Source of the DNA: an uncultured Bacteroidota bacterium
GTDB taxonomy: Bacteria; Bacteroidota; Bacteroidia; Flavobacteriales; Flavobacteriaceae
Assembly (NCBI GenBank): GCA_902582405.1
Contig: CACHSA010000010.1
Coordinates: 1-44,166, forward strand
Direction of reading: 5' to 3'
Length of the DNA: 44,166 nucleotides
A program made the position numbers and the translations under genes. This document shows positions 16,004-24,166 of this stretch, piece after piece (positions within the stretch are counted from its first letter, which is position 1; each line of letters opens with the position of its first letter). Under the pieces are notes generated by a model that had not been told where the DNA came from, made no database searches, and was given only the letters and a program-made list of their open reading frames with translations.

Positions 16004-16648
16004 TTATTTTATTTTTTTCAAAAAAGACTTTCTTCCAATTTTCATTGTTATAAAGTCTTTTTCTTTAGACCAGCCCCTAGCTGGTGAATACTCTCTTCCA
16101 TAAAATATAATTTGGAGGTGAAGATCATTCCATTTAGATTTTGGAAATAGTCGCTTTGCATCGCGTTCCGTAGTTTTAACATTTTTACCACTAGACAATC
16201 CCCATCTATACATTAGTCTATGAATATGTGTATCGACCGGAAATGTTTGAAATCCAAATCCTTGAGACATAACTACACTTGCTGTTTTGTGGCCTACACC
16301 GGGAAGTTCCTCTAATTCTTTAAATGTACTTGGAACATTGCCATCGTGTTTATCGATAATTATTTTTGATAATTCATGGATTGCTTTTGATTTAGAAGGG
16401 GATAAGCCTATCGGTTTTATAATTTTTCTTATTTCATCAATAGACAATTTGATCATTTCTTTTGGTGTGCTGGCCTTTGAGAAGAGAATCGGTGTAGTTT
16501 TATTAACTCTTATATCTGTACTTTGCGCTGAAAGTAATACAGCTATTAATAAAGTATATTCGTCTTTATGATTTAATGGTACAGGTATTTTAGGGTATAG
16601 TTTACTTAAGTTTTTAATTATAAAATTTATTTTTTCTTTTTTGGTCAC
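16004..16648 (-). CDS. nth: Endonuclease III-like DNA glycosylase lacking the Fe-S cysteines
   Basis: Endonuclease III removes oxidised pyrimidines and cuts the abasic site. The 214-residue protein has the helix-hairpin-helix LPGVGHKTA with catalytic Lys121 and the PVDTHIHR block with Asp139, matching Lys120 and Asp138 of the E. coli enzyme. The C-terminal Cys-X6-Cys-X2-Cys-X5-Cys cluster loop is replaced by REYSPARGWSKEKD; the whole protein has no Cys at all. It should therefore fold without the [4Fe-4S] cluster. It is convergent with the sigma unit and divergent from bcp across 22 nt. Confidence 0.93.
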   Translation of the reverse strand: MTKKEKINFIIKNLSKLYPKIPVPLNHKDEYTLLIAVLLSAQSTDIRVNKTTPILFSKASTPKEMIKLSIDEIRKIIKPIGLSPSKSKAIHELSKIIIDKHDGNVPSTFKELEELPGVGHKTASVVMSQGFGFQTFPVDTHIHRLMYRWGLSSGKNVKTTERDAKRLFPKSKWNDLHLQIIFYGREYSPARGWSKEKDFITMKIGRKSFLKKIK

Positions 16649-16670
16649 TATTTTTGTAATAAAATAAAAA

Positions 16671-17129
16671 ATGAATACTTTAAAAGTAGGTGATAAGTTA
16701 CCAAATTTTAGTTTAATGGACCAAAACGGATTGTTTCACAAAAGCTCAGATTATATTGGAAAAAATCTTATTATTTTTTTCTATCCCAAAGCAAACACAC
16801 CTGGATGTACATCTGAAGTCTGTAATTTAAGGGACAACTATGAAGCAATAACAAAAAAAGGTTATTGCTTGTTGGGAGTAAGTGCAGATAAGCAAATTTC
16901 ACAAATGAAATTCCATCAAAAATATCATCTTCCATTTCCTTTACTGGCAGACATAAATAAAGACCTAATCAAATCATTTGGTGTTTGGGGTAAAAAAAAA
17001 TTTATGGGTAAACAATATGAAGGAATTCATAGGATGACATTCATAATTAATGACCAAGGGATCATAAGTAATGTGTTTAAAAAAGTAAAAACAAAAGAGC
17101 ACTCAGATCAAATTCTTGAAGTTATTTAA
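16671..17129 (+). CDS. bcp: Thiol peroxidase of the Bcp (peroxiredoxin) family
   Basis: Reduces hydroperoxides using thioredoxin. The 152-residue protein has the peroxidatic Cys46 in NTPGCTSE and a second Cys51 five residues on (SEVCNLRD), as in two-cysteine E. coli Bcp. The PxxxT(S)xxC context and the conserved FYPKANTPGCT strand are intact, and GVWGKKKFMGK and GIHRMTFIIN follow as usual. Its stop overlaps the convergent gene 17122-18540 by 8 nt. It sits back to back with nth, a pairing that may reflect shared oxidative-damage defence. Confidence 0.95.
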   Translation: MNTLKVGDKLPNFSLMDQNGLFHKSSDYIGKNLIIFFYPKANTPGCTSEVCNLRDNYEAITKKGYCLLGVSADKQISQMKFHQKYHLPFPLLADINKDLIKSFGVWGKKKFMGKQYEGIHRMTFIINDQGIISNVFKKVKTKEHSDQILEVI

Positions 17130-18540
17130 AACCAAACATTTTATTTTTTTTAATAATTTCAGGAATTTTTTTTGGTAAAAATTTCTCCCAATCATGATTT
17201 TTGTTTTTGATCATTTCTAAGACCTTTCTTGAAAAAATGTCTAAATATTTGATTTCAAAATCCTGTATGTCAATTATTTTCCCGTTGTACTTGAAAAATT
17301 TGTAAAACTCTTTCATTCGGTTTTCAAGTTTAAGATTTTCACTGTTTATAATTTTTCCATTTTCACCTTTATTAGGATACAGGTATATTTTTAGGTTATT
17401 ATGAAACATTTTTCCAAAGGCTTCTAAAATTCCACCATCAAGGTCTTCATAGTAATGTTCATCAAAAACCTGAATTAAATTATTTACACCCATACATAAC
17501 CCAAGTTGTTTTTGAGTATATCTAGAAAGGTAATCTACTAATTTATAGTACTCTTTAAAATTTGAAATCATGACAGTATGACCCATTGAACACAATAATT
17601 TAGCTCTATCCATAAAATCAATTTCATCTATTTCCCCCTCTGATAAGAGATTTGATAGAGTAATTTCAAAAATTACCAGATTTTTTTCTTTTTTAACAAG
17701 TGGTTCTTTCAAAAATGCATCCAAAGACTTTTCGTACATGTCAATATTTACTTTAGTAACGGGTCTAAAACTCCCTCGTATAGTCAATATATTTTTTTTA
17801 TATAATTCTGCAGCAGGAAGGATATTATTACCTTCTTTATTGAACATTACTGCTTGAGTCATACCATTTTTTATTAATTGTAAACTCATCAATCTATTGT
17901 CAATATCCTTAAATAGGGGCCCCTTAAAGTTAATGGTATCAATTTCAATTGCGTCTTTATCAATGTGATCATATAAATATTTTAATAATTTTTTTGGTTC
18001 ATTATTTTTATAAAATGCACCATATATTAGATTTACACCCATAATTCCTAATACCTCTTGTTGCAATCTAGCCTCAGACTGGTGAAATCTTATATGAAGG
18101 GTAATTTCACTGTATTTTTCCTGAGGTTTGGTTTGAAAACGAATACCCATCCAACCGTGACCTTTAAATTTTTTAGCGAAATCTATAGTTGCTACAGTAT
18201 TTGCATAGGTAAAAAACATTTTTTCAGGATTCTTTTTTCTAATCCTTGTTTCTAAAAGATCGATTTCGTGATCTAACATTTTATCTACTCTGCTTTCTGT
18301 AACGTAACGCTTATCATTTTCCTCGCCATAAATATTATCACTAAATGTTTTGTCATAAGCAGAAATTGTTTTAGCAATCGTTCCTGAAGCTCCTCCAATT
18401 CTAAAAAATTGTCGAGCAACCTCCTGTCCAGCTCCAATTTCAGCAAAAGTTCCATAAATGAAATTATTTAAATTTATCCTCAAGGCTTTTGCCTCAGTTG
18501 ATGGTCTATTTTCAATTTCAATTTCTCCTGGTAGACTCAT
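17122..18540 (-). CDS. Conserved Bacteroidota protein of unknown function
   Basis: A protein of about 472 residues from the ATG at 18540 (MSLPGEIEIENRP); an in-frame start 15 codons earlier would add a stretch of ordinary composition. No signal peptide, membrane helix or TonB box is visible, and no nucleotidyl-transferase HxGH motif. Features are an early E-x-GAGQEVARQFFRIGGASGTIAKTISAYD block, a central FKGHGWMGIRFQ, and DLDGGILEAFGKMF near residue 375. I recall close relatives across Bacteroidota carrying conflicting names that this sequence does not support. Probably cytosolic; the GAGQ/GGASGT loops might bind a nucleotide, which is inference. Confidence 0.75.
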   Translation of the reverse strand: MSLPGEIEIENRPSTEAKALRINLNNFIYGTFAEIGAGQEVARQFFRIGGASGTIAKTISAYDKTFSDNIYGEENDKRYVTESRVDKMLDHEIDLLETRIRKKNPEKMFFTYANTVATIDFAKKFKGHGWMGIRFQTKPQEKYSEITLHIRFHQSEARLQQEVLGIMGVNLIYGAFYKNNEPKKLLKYLYDHIDKDAIEIDTINFKGPLFKDIDNRLMSLQLIKNGMTQAVMFNKEGNNILPAAELYKKNILTIRGSFRPVTKVNIDMYEKSLDAFLKEPLVKKEKNLVIFEITLSNLLSEGEIDEIDFMDRAKLLCSMGHTVMISNFKEYYKLVDYLSRYTQKQLGLCMGVNNLIQVFDEHYYEDLDGGILEAFGKMFHNNLKIYLYPNKGENGKIINSENLKLENRMKEFYKFFKYNGKIIDIQDFEIKYLDIFSRKVLEMIKNKNHDWEKFLPKKIPEIIKKNKMFGFK

Positions 18541-18602
18541 TAGATTTTTTTTCAAATCTACAAAGATTGTAGAATTTATATACAAAGTTTACCTTTGAAT
18601 TA

Positions 18603-19373
18603 GTGATTGATATAATTTTTTTAGGAACTGGTACTTCTCAAGGCGTGCCTATAATTGGAAGTGATCACCCTGTATGTAAAAGTTCAAACATTAAGGATAA
18701 AAGGTTAAGAGTTTCTGTGGCGCTTAAGTGGGACGGATTTTTTTTTGTTATTGATTGTGGCCCTGATTTTAGACAACAAATGTTAAACACTGGAACTAAA
18801 AAGCTAGATGGGATAATGTACACGCACGAACATGCTGACCACACAGCAGGTCTAGATGATATTCGTCCTTTTTATTTCAAGCAAGGGAATATTGATCTTT
18901 TTTTAACTAAAAGAGTTTTTTACTTTTTAAGCAAACGTTTTGATTACATAGTTGATGACAAGAACAAATATCCTGGGGCACCTTCGGTAAACATAAAAAT
19001 TATAAATAAAAATCAAAAGTTTACCCTAGGTAACAAAGAGGTAATTCCAATTGAAGCATTTCATGGTAAGTTGCCAATAATTGGCTACAGAATAGACAAT
19101 TTTGCTTATTTAACCGATGTAAAGACAATATCTAGTTCTGAAGTACTTAAATTAAAAAATTTAGATGTTTTAGTTCTTAATGCATTGAGAAAAGAACAAC
19201 ATCATTCACATTTAAACCTTGATGAGGCTTTGTCCTTGTCAAAAAAAATAAATCCTACTAAAACATATTTGACACATATAAGTCATCACATGGGTTTTCA
19301 TGACGAAATCCAAAAATCACTTCCTAATAATATCTACATTGCTTATGACAATCTTAATATAAAATCAAGTTAA
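18603..19373 (+). CDS. PhnP-like metallo-beta-lactamase-fold phosphodiesterase
   Basis: A 256-residue MBL-fold hydrolase beginning IDIIFLGTGTSQGVPIIG, with the metal-binding motif HEHADH at 75-80, further ligands in DGIMYTHEHAD, AYLTDVK and HLNLDEA, and a final TYLTHISHHMG. The layout is that of PhnP-type phosphodiesterases acting on cyclic ribose phosphates, though the exact substrate is unsure. The start is GTG at 18603, directly before the conserved strand. It is divergent from 17122-18540 and its stop overlaps the next ATG by 1 nt. Confidence 0.85.
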   Translation: MIDIIFLGTGTSQGVPIIGSDHPVCKSSNIKDKRLRVSVALKWDGFFFVIDCGPDFRQQMLNTGTKKLDGIMYTHEHADHTAGLDDIRPFYFKQGNIDLFLTKRVFYFLSKRFDYIVDDKNKYPGAPSVNIKIINKNQKFTLGNKEVIPIEAFHGKLPIIGYRIDNFAYLTDVKTISSSEVLKLKNLDVLVLNALRKEQHHSHLNLDEALSLSKKINPTKTYLTHISHHMGFHDEIQKSLPNNIYIAYDNLNIKSS

Positions 19374-19852
19374 TGCAAAACAAAATTTTAATTTATGTAT
19401 TAGGTTTTATGGGTTTAATTGCACTTTTTCTAACCGTTAACTTTGCAAAAAAATCTAATTCAAGTGACAAGAACTTATCAACATTAAAAAATAAAATTGA
19501 TTCGCTTGAAAATCAGAATATTTTACTTGATAAAATTTTTAGTGATCAAATTTATTTTTCCCTAAAAAATAATCCTGAAGCGTTAGCATATTTTGGAGAG
19601 TTTGAAGAAGATTCTCTGATTTTGTTCATCAGAGATCAGCTTTATGAAAAAAACTTTAATGATAATTCAAATTTTTTCATACCACTATCGAATTCTAATA
19701 ATAAATATTTGATTAATAAAGTAAAAATTTTAAACCATAAATGGATAATAGCAGATTTTTCTAATGGCAGTAGGTGGGGAGAAATGTGGATTGAATATTA
19801 TTTTAAAGAAAACGCAATAGTATTTGATTTAAAAGAGTACTTCCTTTATTAA
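19373..19852 (+). CDS. Membrane-anchored hypothetical protein
   Basis: A 159-residue protein with one N-terminal helix (about residues 5-24), a likely coiled coil (~35-55, TLKNKIDSLENQNILLDKI) and a globular C-terminal part ending RWGEMWIEYYF, AIVFDLKEYFLY. The topology suggests an inner-membrane anchor with a periplasmic domain. I recognise no named family, but it is coupled to the PhnP-like gene through a TAATG stop-start overlap, so the two are co-expressed. It ends 2 nt before the convergent esterase gene. Confidence 0.7.
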   Translation: MQNKILIYVLGFMGLIALFLTVNFAKKSNSSDKNLSTLKNKIDSLENQNILLDKIFSDQIYFSLKNNPEALAYFGEFEEDSLILFIRDQLYEKNFNDNSNFFIPLSNSNNKYLINKVKILNHKWIIADFSNGSRWGEMWIEYYFKENAIVFDLKEYFLY

Positions 19853-19854
19853 TT

Positions 19855-20496
19855 TCAATTATTGTTTAACCAGCAAATTACATCTTTTAAATTTTCATTA
19901 CTAATTTCATGACCTGAGTCATATTCTTTAAAAAAGATATTAATATTGTTTTTTTTTAGGTCTTTAACGCCGTTTCGTGCCCAATTTACCGGGATTATAG
20001 GATCATTAACACCATGACTGCTAAAGCAGTTTAATTTGTATTTAGGGTTAAAATCTGTGTCAGTTATTTGCGAATGATAAAAACCACTTAGTGGCAGAAT
20101 ATTTTTGATTAAGTTTGAATTTTCTATTCCAATAGTCCAGCTTAAAATTGCACCTTGACTAAAACCCAATAAATATGTACTATGATTATCTATATTTAAG
20201 TCTTTTAAATGACTTAAAACATCATTTTTAATTATATTTTTTGAATGAATCGCTTCATCGTTATTTATCCATTTGTCAAGGCTTTTTTCAAAATTTATCG
20301 AATACCAAGCATATGAATTAAATCCAAGGGAAATTGGAGCTCTTAGTGAAATAATAATGTAATTTGGAGGTATAAAATCTTTTAATGAAAATAAGTCCTT
20401 TTCATTACTTCCATAGCCGTGAAGTAAAAAAATAACTTTTATGTTATTTTGGTTCATTTCAGGTTCATACATTAAATATTTAAGTGTCTTACTCAA
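19855..20496 (-). CDS. Alpha/beta-hydrolase, phospholipase/carboxylesterase family
   Basis: A 213-residue protein of the family that includes bacterial carboxylesterases and acyl-protein thioesterases. The oxyanion segment is LLHGYGSNEKDL, the nucleophile Ser113 is in GFSQG, the acid Asp165 is in HGVNDPIIP and the base His196 is in SGHEI, so the triad is complete. No signal peptide, hence cytosolic. Its ATG overlaps the stop of the dihydroorotase-like gene (ATGA), so both belong to one transcript. Confidence 0.9.
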   Translation of the reverse strand: MSKTLKYLMYEPEMNQNNIKVIFLLHGYGSNEKDLFSLKDFIPPNYIIISLRAPISLGFNSYAWYSINFEKSLDKWINNDEAIHSKNIIKNDVLSHLKDLNIDNHSTYLLGFSQGAILSWTIGIENSNLIKNILPLSGFYHSQITDTDFNPKYKLNCFSSHGVNDPIIPVNWARNGVKDLKKNNINIFFKEYDSGHEISNENLKDVICWLNNN

Positions 20497-21749
20497 TTTT
20501 GGGGATAGTAAAATTTATTATCATTAATACATCCATACACTTTCCCTATAATTTCCATATCTGTGAAAGCACAATTTTTTGAAGTTGATAAAATTTTATC
20601 AGCAGTAAAAACATCTCTTTTTGAGGGATCAAAAAAAGTCAGACATGCTTTTTCTCCAATCTCGATTTTTGGGTTTTTAATGTTAAAAATATCTCGCCCT
20701 TTTGTTAACAGATTAATTACTTTTTCAATTGGAAAAATTTTATTTAAAAGCCCAAACATTGTCTCCAAGGAAATTGTTCCATACTCTGCAGAATTAAAAT
20801 CAATTTGTTTTAACTCAGAATTTATCGGCTGATGATGTGAAGTTACTATATCAATAGTTCCGTCTAAAACAGCTTCTTTTAATTTATTCTGGTCTTCTTT
20901 CCCTCTAATTGGTGGAAATAACTTATAATTTGAATCAAAGCTATCCAATACATCATCGTTAAGAATCAAATTTGCAATTGGTACACTTGTAGTAATATTT
21001 AGACCTTTATTTTTAGCATTTCTAATAATTTCAACACTTTCTATGCAAGAAATGTATGGAATATGAAGTTTTCCTTCGGTATATTCTACAATACTAATAT
21101 CCCTGCGTATTTGAATCGTTTCAGCTATAGATGGAACTGATGACAATCCTAATTGGGTTGACTTCACTCCTTCATTAACTAGACCATCAATATTAAGATA
21201 TGGATCCCTAGGAATTGAGATTATTAAGCCATCAAAGGACTGAACATAAAGTAAAGCTGATTTTAAAAGATTTGGATTTTTAATTGGTTTTAAGAAGTCA
21301 CCAAATGCAACTGCACCACCTTTATGTAAGTCGGAGAATTCAGTCATTTTTTCCCCATCTCCATTTATACTGAAACAGGCTATGGGATGAATTTTACATG
21401 GATATTTTGACACATTTGTTGTTAAAAAACTCAAAATAGAATTATTATCTATTTTTGGTGAAGTATTTGGCTGAAGGCAGATGTCTGTAAATCCACTATG
21501 AGAAGATGTTCTTAATCCATTTTCTAATGTTTCTCTAATTTCGAAGCCTGGTTCACCAAAGCAAACACTTGAGTCAAACCATCCTGATGAGACATGCATA
21601 TTTTTTTCTGAAACAATTACTTCACAAGAAGTATTTATATTTTCTGAAATATTTGTGATTTTTCCGTCTACTATCAAAATATCAACTGTTTTAGAGTGAT
21701 AGGAACTTGCTGGTTGTAAAACTGTTGATTTTTTAAGAAGGATTTTCAT
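20493..21749 (-). CDS. Dihydroorotase-like protein without metal ligands (probable pseudoenzyme)
   Basis: A 418-residue amidohydrolase-fold protein that aligns with class I dihydroorotase throughout: GWFDSSVCFGEPGFE where active enzymes have a D-x-H-x-H-x-R motif, LQPNTSP, GLSSVPSIAE, PPIRGKEDQ and DGTIDIVTSHHQP where active enzymes have a TDHAPH-type motif. The HxH pair is S-V-C, the Arg is Gly, the later His residues are Tyr or missing, and the Asp is Ser. It can hardly bind the two zincs or catalyse ring closure. Non-catalytic dihydroorotase homologues are known as structural partners of aspartate transcarbamoylase. The gene is intact, which argues for a retained role. Confidence 0.88.
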   Translation of the reverse strand: MKILLKKSTVLQPASSYHSKTVDILIVDGKITNISENINTSCEVIVSEKNMHVSSGWFDSSVCFGEPGFEIRETLENGLRTSSHSGFTDICLQPNTSPKIDNNSILSFLTTNVSKYPCKIHPIACFSINGDGEKMTEFSDLHKGGAVAFGDFLKPIKNPNLLKSALLYVQSFDGLIISIPRDPYLNIDGLVNEGVKSTQLGLSSVPSIAETIQIRRDISIVEYTEGKLHIPYISCIESVEIIRNAKNKGLNITTSVPIANLILNDDVLDSFDSNYKLFPPIRGKEDQNKLKEAVLDGTIDIVTSHHQPINSELKQIDFNSAEYGTISLETMFGLLNKIFPIEKVINLLTKGRDIFNIKNPKIEIGEKACLTFFDPSKRDVFTADKILSTSKNCAFTDMEIIGKVYGCINDNKFYYPQN

Positions 21750-21810
21750 ATTTAGACTACAAATTTACTAAAACAACAACTTTTATATCTACATGTTTTA
21801 AATAAAAAAT

Positions 21811-22584
21811 TTAAAAATTCTCAAAAACTCCTAATCCAAATAATGCGAAATCATACTTGACAGGGTCATTAGGATTCAATTTTCTTAAACTTGTATCAAG
21901 TTCCAAACTTGCTTTAAAATCATTTTGATTACGCTTTAATATTCTTAATTTTCTGGCTACTCTTCCTGTGTGTATGTCTAGTGGACAAGATAATTGACTG
22001 GGAGTTATTGATTTCCATAATTCAAAATCGACCTTCTTCTTTTTTGATCTCACCATCCATCTTAAAAACATATTTATTCTTTTTGCAGCTGAACCGCTTA
22101 ATGGGTCTGAAAGGTGTTTTTTAGTTCTATTTTCGTGAGAAATAGAAAAAAAAATTTTTCTCATTTTGTGTATTACCTCAGCCATGTTTTCATTTAAGGT
22201 GTTTGGAGTGAATAAGTTTTCCAGGCCACCATGATTTATATATATATTTTTTAATGACTTTATAAAAAAAACTAGGTCTATTCCGTTAAACGTCCTATGA
22301 ACAAATCTAGAAAGAGGTATTAAATCTGCATGAGAATGGTTATTTACGAATTCAAATGGTGAAAAATCCATCATCTCCATAATTTTTTTCGCATTTTTTA
22401 AAATCGTTTTTCTTAAACCCCAAGAAATAGTAGAAGTTATGAAAGCACTTATTTCTATATCCTCTTTTTTTTTAAAAAGATGTGGTATTGATATAGGGTC
22501 ATTTTCTATAAAATTTTCGTTTTCATATAAATCAGCTTTGAAGTCTAGAAATGATTTGATTTCAGTTTGTTTGAATTTTGCCAT
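21811..22584 (-). CDS. TIGR02757/DUF2400 family protein
   Basis: A 257-residue cytosolic protein from the ATG at 22584 (MAKFKQTE); a TTG two codons upstream is also in frame. It matches the TIGR02757 (DUF2400) family as I remember it: early L-Y-x-x-x-F-I-x-x-DPISIPH, AFITSTISWGLRKTI, and a C-terminal RWMVRSKK, CPLDIHTGRVARKL, then LNPNDPVKYDFALFGLG. The family is related to helix-hairpin-helix DNA glycosylase folds in some databases, but its function is unproven. It overlaps the end of the LolD-like gene by 23 nt. Confidence 0.85.
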   Translation of the reverse strand: MAKFKQTEIKSFLDFKADLYENENFIENDPISIPHLFKKKEDIEISAFITSTISWGLRKTILKNAKKIMEMMDFSPFEFVNNHSHADLIPLSRFVHRTFNGIDLVFFIKSLKNIYINHGGLENLFTPNTLNENMAEVIHKMRKIFFSISHENRTKKHLSDPLSGSAAKRINMFLRWMVRSKKKKVDFELWKSITPSQLSCPLDIHTGRVARKLRILKRNQNDFKASLELDTSLRKLNPNDPVKYDFALFGLGVFENF

Positions 22585-23227
22585 CAACAAGTTTTAGTAT
22601 TTTATCTGATATCTTTGATAATTTTTCGTTATGTGTAACAATTACGAATGTATGTCCAAATTCATCTCTTAATTTAAAAAATAAATTATGTAACTCGTCA
22701 GCATTTCTTGCGTCTAAATTTCCACTTGGCTCATCAGCGAAAATAATAGATGGGCTATTTATAAGAGATCGTGCTACAGCAACTCTTTGTCTTTCACCCC
22801 CAGAAATATTTTTGGGATTATTAAATTTTAAATCGGCTATATTTAAAATATCTAAAATTTCAGTAGCTTTTTTTAATAGTAAATTCTTTTCTTTATTTGC
22901 TACTAAACCAGGAATTATGATATTTTCTATGACGTTGAATTCATCTAATAACTCGTGGAATTGAAAAATAAATCCTAAATGATTATTTCTAAATTTTGCC
23001 AATTCATTTAAAGACATTTTACCAATATCTTCATTCATTATTTTCAACGACGTTTCTTTAAGATCATCAGCCCTAGCTAAGGTTCCCAAAATATTTAATA
23101 AAGTGGTTTTACCTGCTCCAGATGGGCCACATATTGAAACAATTTGTGATTGATCAATTTTAAGTGAAGGAATATCTAGCACCACGTTATCGTTATAACT
23201 CTTTTTTAGCTTTTTAGCCTTAATCAC
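22562..23227 (-). CDS. ABC transporter ATPase, LolD-like
   Basis: A 221-residue ABC ATPase with Walker A GPSGAGKTTL, Q-loop FQFHELL, signature ISGGERQRVAVARSL, Walker B IIFADEPSGNLD and H-loop VTHNEKL. The closeness of the signature region to LolD and MacB-type ATPases suggests lipoprotein release or a related export job with a FtsX-type permease, which is not in the window. The start is GTG at 23225-23227 (VIKAKKLKKSY). It diverges from msrA across about 70 nt, where TAATTTGG on its strand resembles a -7 box. Confidence 0.88.
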   Translation of the reverse strand: MIKAKKLKKSYNDNVVLDIPSLKIDQSQIVSICGPSGAGKTTLLNILGTLARADDLKETSLKIMNEDIGKMSLNELAKFRNNHLGFIFQFHELLDEFNVIENIIIPGLVANKEKNLLLKKATEILDILNIADLKFNNPKNISGGERQRVAVARSLINSPSIIFADEPSGNLDARNADELHNLFFKLRDEFGHTFVIVTHNEKLSKISDKILKLVDGKIQTN

Positions 23228-23300
23228 CCTCTTAATTTTTGTCCAAATTACAATATTTTAAATCTTCTTTTTATAATTTTATTTATTAAAGTATTTTTTG

Positions 23301-23828
23301 TTGAAAGGGTTAGTTTATTTAGGGGGAGGTTGTTTTTGGTGTACTGAAAGTATATTTAGACAAATTAATGGAGTAAAAGAAGTTGTTCCAGGTTATATGG
23401 GAGGAACTAGAGAAGAAGCCAACTACAAAGATGTTTGTACTGGTAATACTCGACATGCTGAGGTTGTAAAAGTTGTATTTGACCATAATATTATTAGTTT
23501 TTCTAAAATTTTAGAAATATTTTTTTACGTTCATGATCCAACATCACTAAATCGTCAGGGAAATGATATTGGTGCTCAATATAGATCAGTAATATTTTTT
23601 TCTTCCAAAGACCAATTGAAAGTGATAGAAAATGAGATTTATAAGATTAAAATCCTTTCTAATAAACAAATCGTAACCGAAGTCAAAAGGGCTATTGATT
23701 TTTATGAGGCTGAAGATTATCATATTAATTATTATAACTTTAATAAAAATCAACCATATTGTAGCTTAGTAATAACCCCAAAAATATTATCCTTTCAAAA
23801 AAAGTTTAAGAAATTTATAAAAGCCTAA
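23301..23828 (+). CDS. msrA: Peptide methionine sulfoxide reductase MsrA
   Basis: Reduces methionine-S-sulfoxide in proteins. The catalytic motif GGGCFWCTE is present, followed by GYMGGT, YKDVCTGNTRHAEVV and HDPTSLNRQGNDIGAQYRS, all standard, and a resolving Cys near the end (QPYCSLVI). No ATG is available upstream of the motif: the frame offers TTG at 23298 and at 23301, seven to eight codons before GGGCFWC, which fits the family. I take 23301. Its stop overlaps the convergent DUF6787-like gene by 4 nt. Confidence 0.93.
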   Translation: MKGLVYLGGGCFWCTESIFRQINGVKEVVPGYMGGTREEANYKDVCTGNTRHAEVVKVVFDHNIISFSKILEIFFYVHDPTSLNRQGNDIGAQYRSVIFFSSKDQLKVIENEIYKIKILSNKQIVTEVKRAIDFYEAEDYHINYYNFNKNQPYCSLVITPKILSFQKKFKKFIKA

Positions 23829-24166
23829 TGGTTTTTTTTAGTAAAAAATTTTCCTAAACCAATTTTTATCAGAATTTTTTTTTCTAATTCCCAGAAAAAA
23901 GCAAATTGAAAAAATAAAAATCCAAAAAAAATTAAAAGCAATTGGTATATAGGAAAAATTATTATTAACCTTATACACCAGTAGAAAAAATCGCCTAAAA
24001 AAAAATTAGCAAACGCCTCTTGATTAAATCCAAGGAAATTGAGGACTGGTTTAGCTAATTTTAGTGAAAAGGATCCTGTCAGACCAAATACCACAAATAT
24101 TAGAAATAATTGGTAATTTGACTTTATATTCCATTTATTTTTAAGGTTAGTTAACCATTTTTTCAT
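23825..24166 (-). CDS. DUF6787-like small membrane protein
   Basis: A 113-residue protein with a basic amphipathic start (KKWLTNLKNKWNIKSNYQLF) and two to three hydrophobic helices (about 20-45, 55-90) rich in Phe. I recall the same pattern in flavobacterial proteins labelled DUF6787. The function is unknown. Its ATG overlaps the serA stop by 4 nt, so it is translated with the serine biosynthesis genes; this linkage is the only hint at its role. Confidence 0.7.
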   Translation of the reverse strand: MKKWLTNLKNKWNIKSNYQLFLIFVVFGLTGSFSLKLAKPVLNFLGFNQEAFANFFLGDFFYWCIRLIIIFPIYQLLLIFFGFLFFQFAFFWELEKKILIKIGLGKFFTKKNH

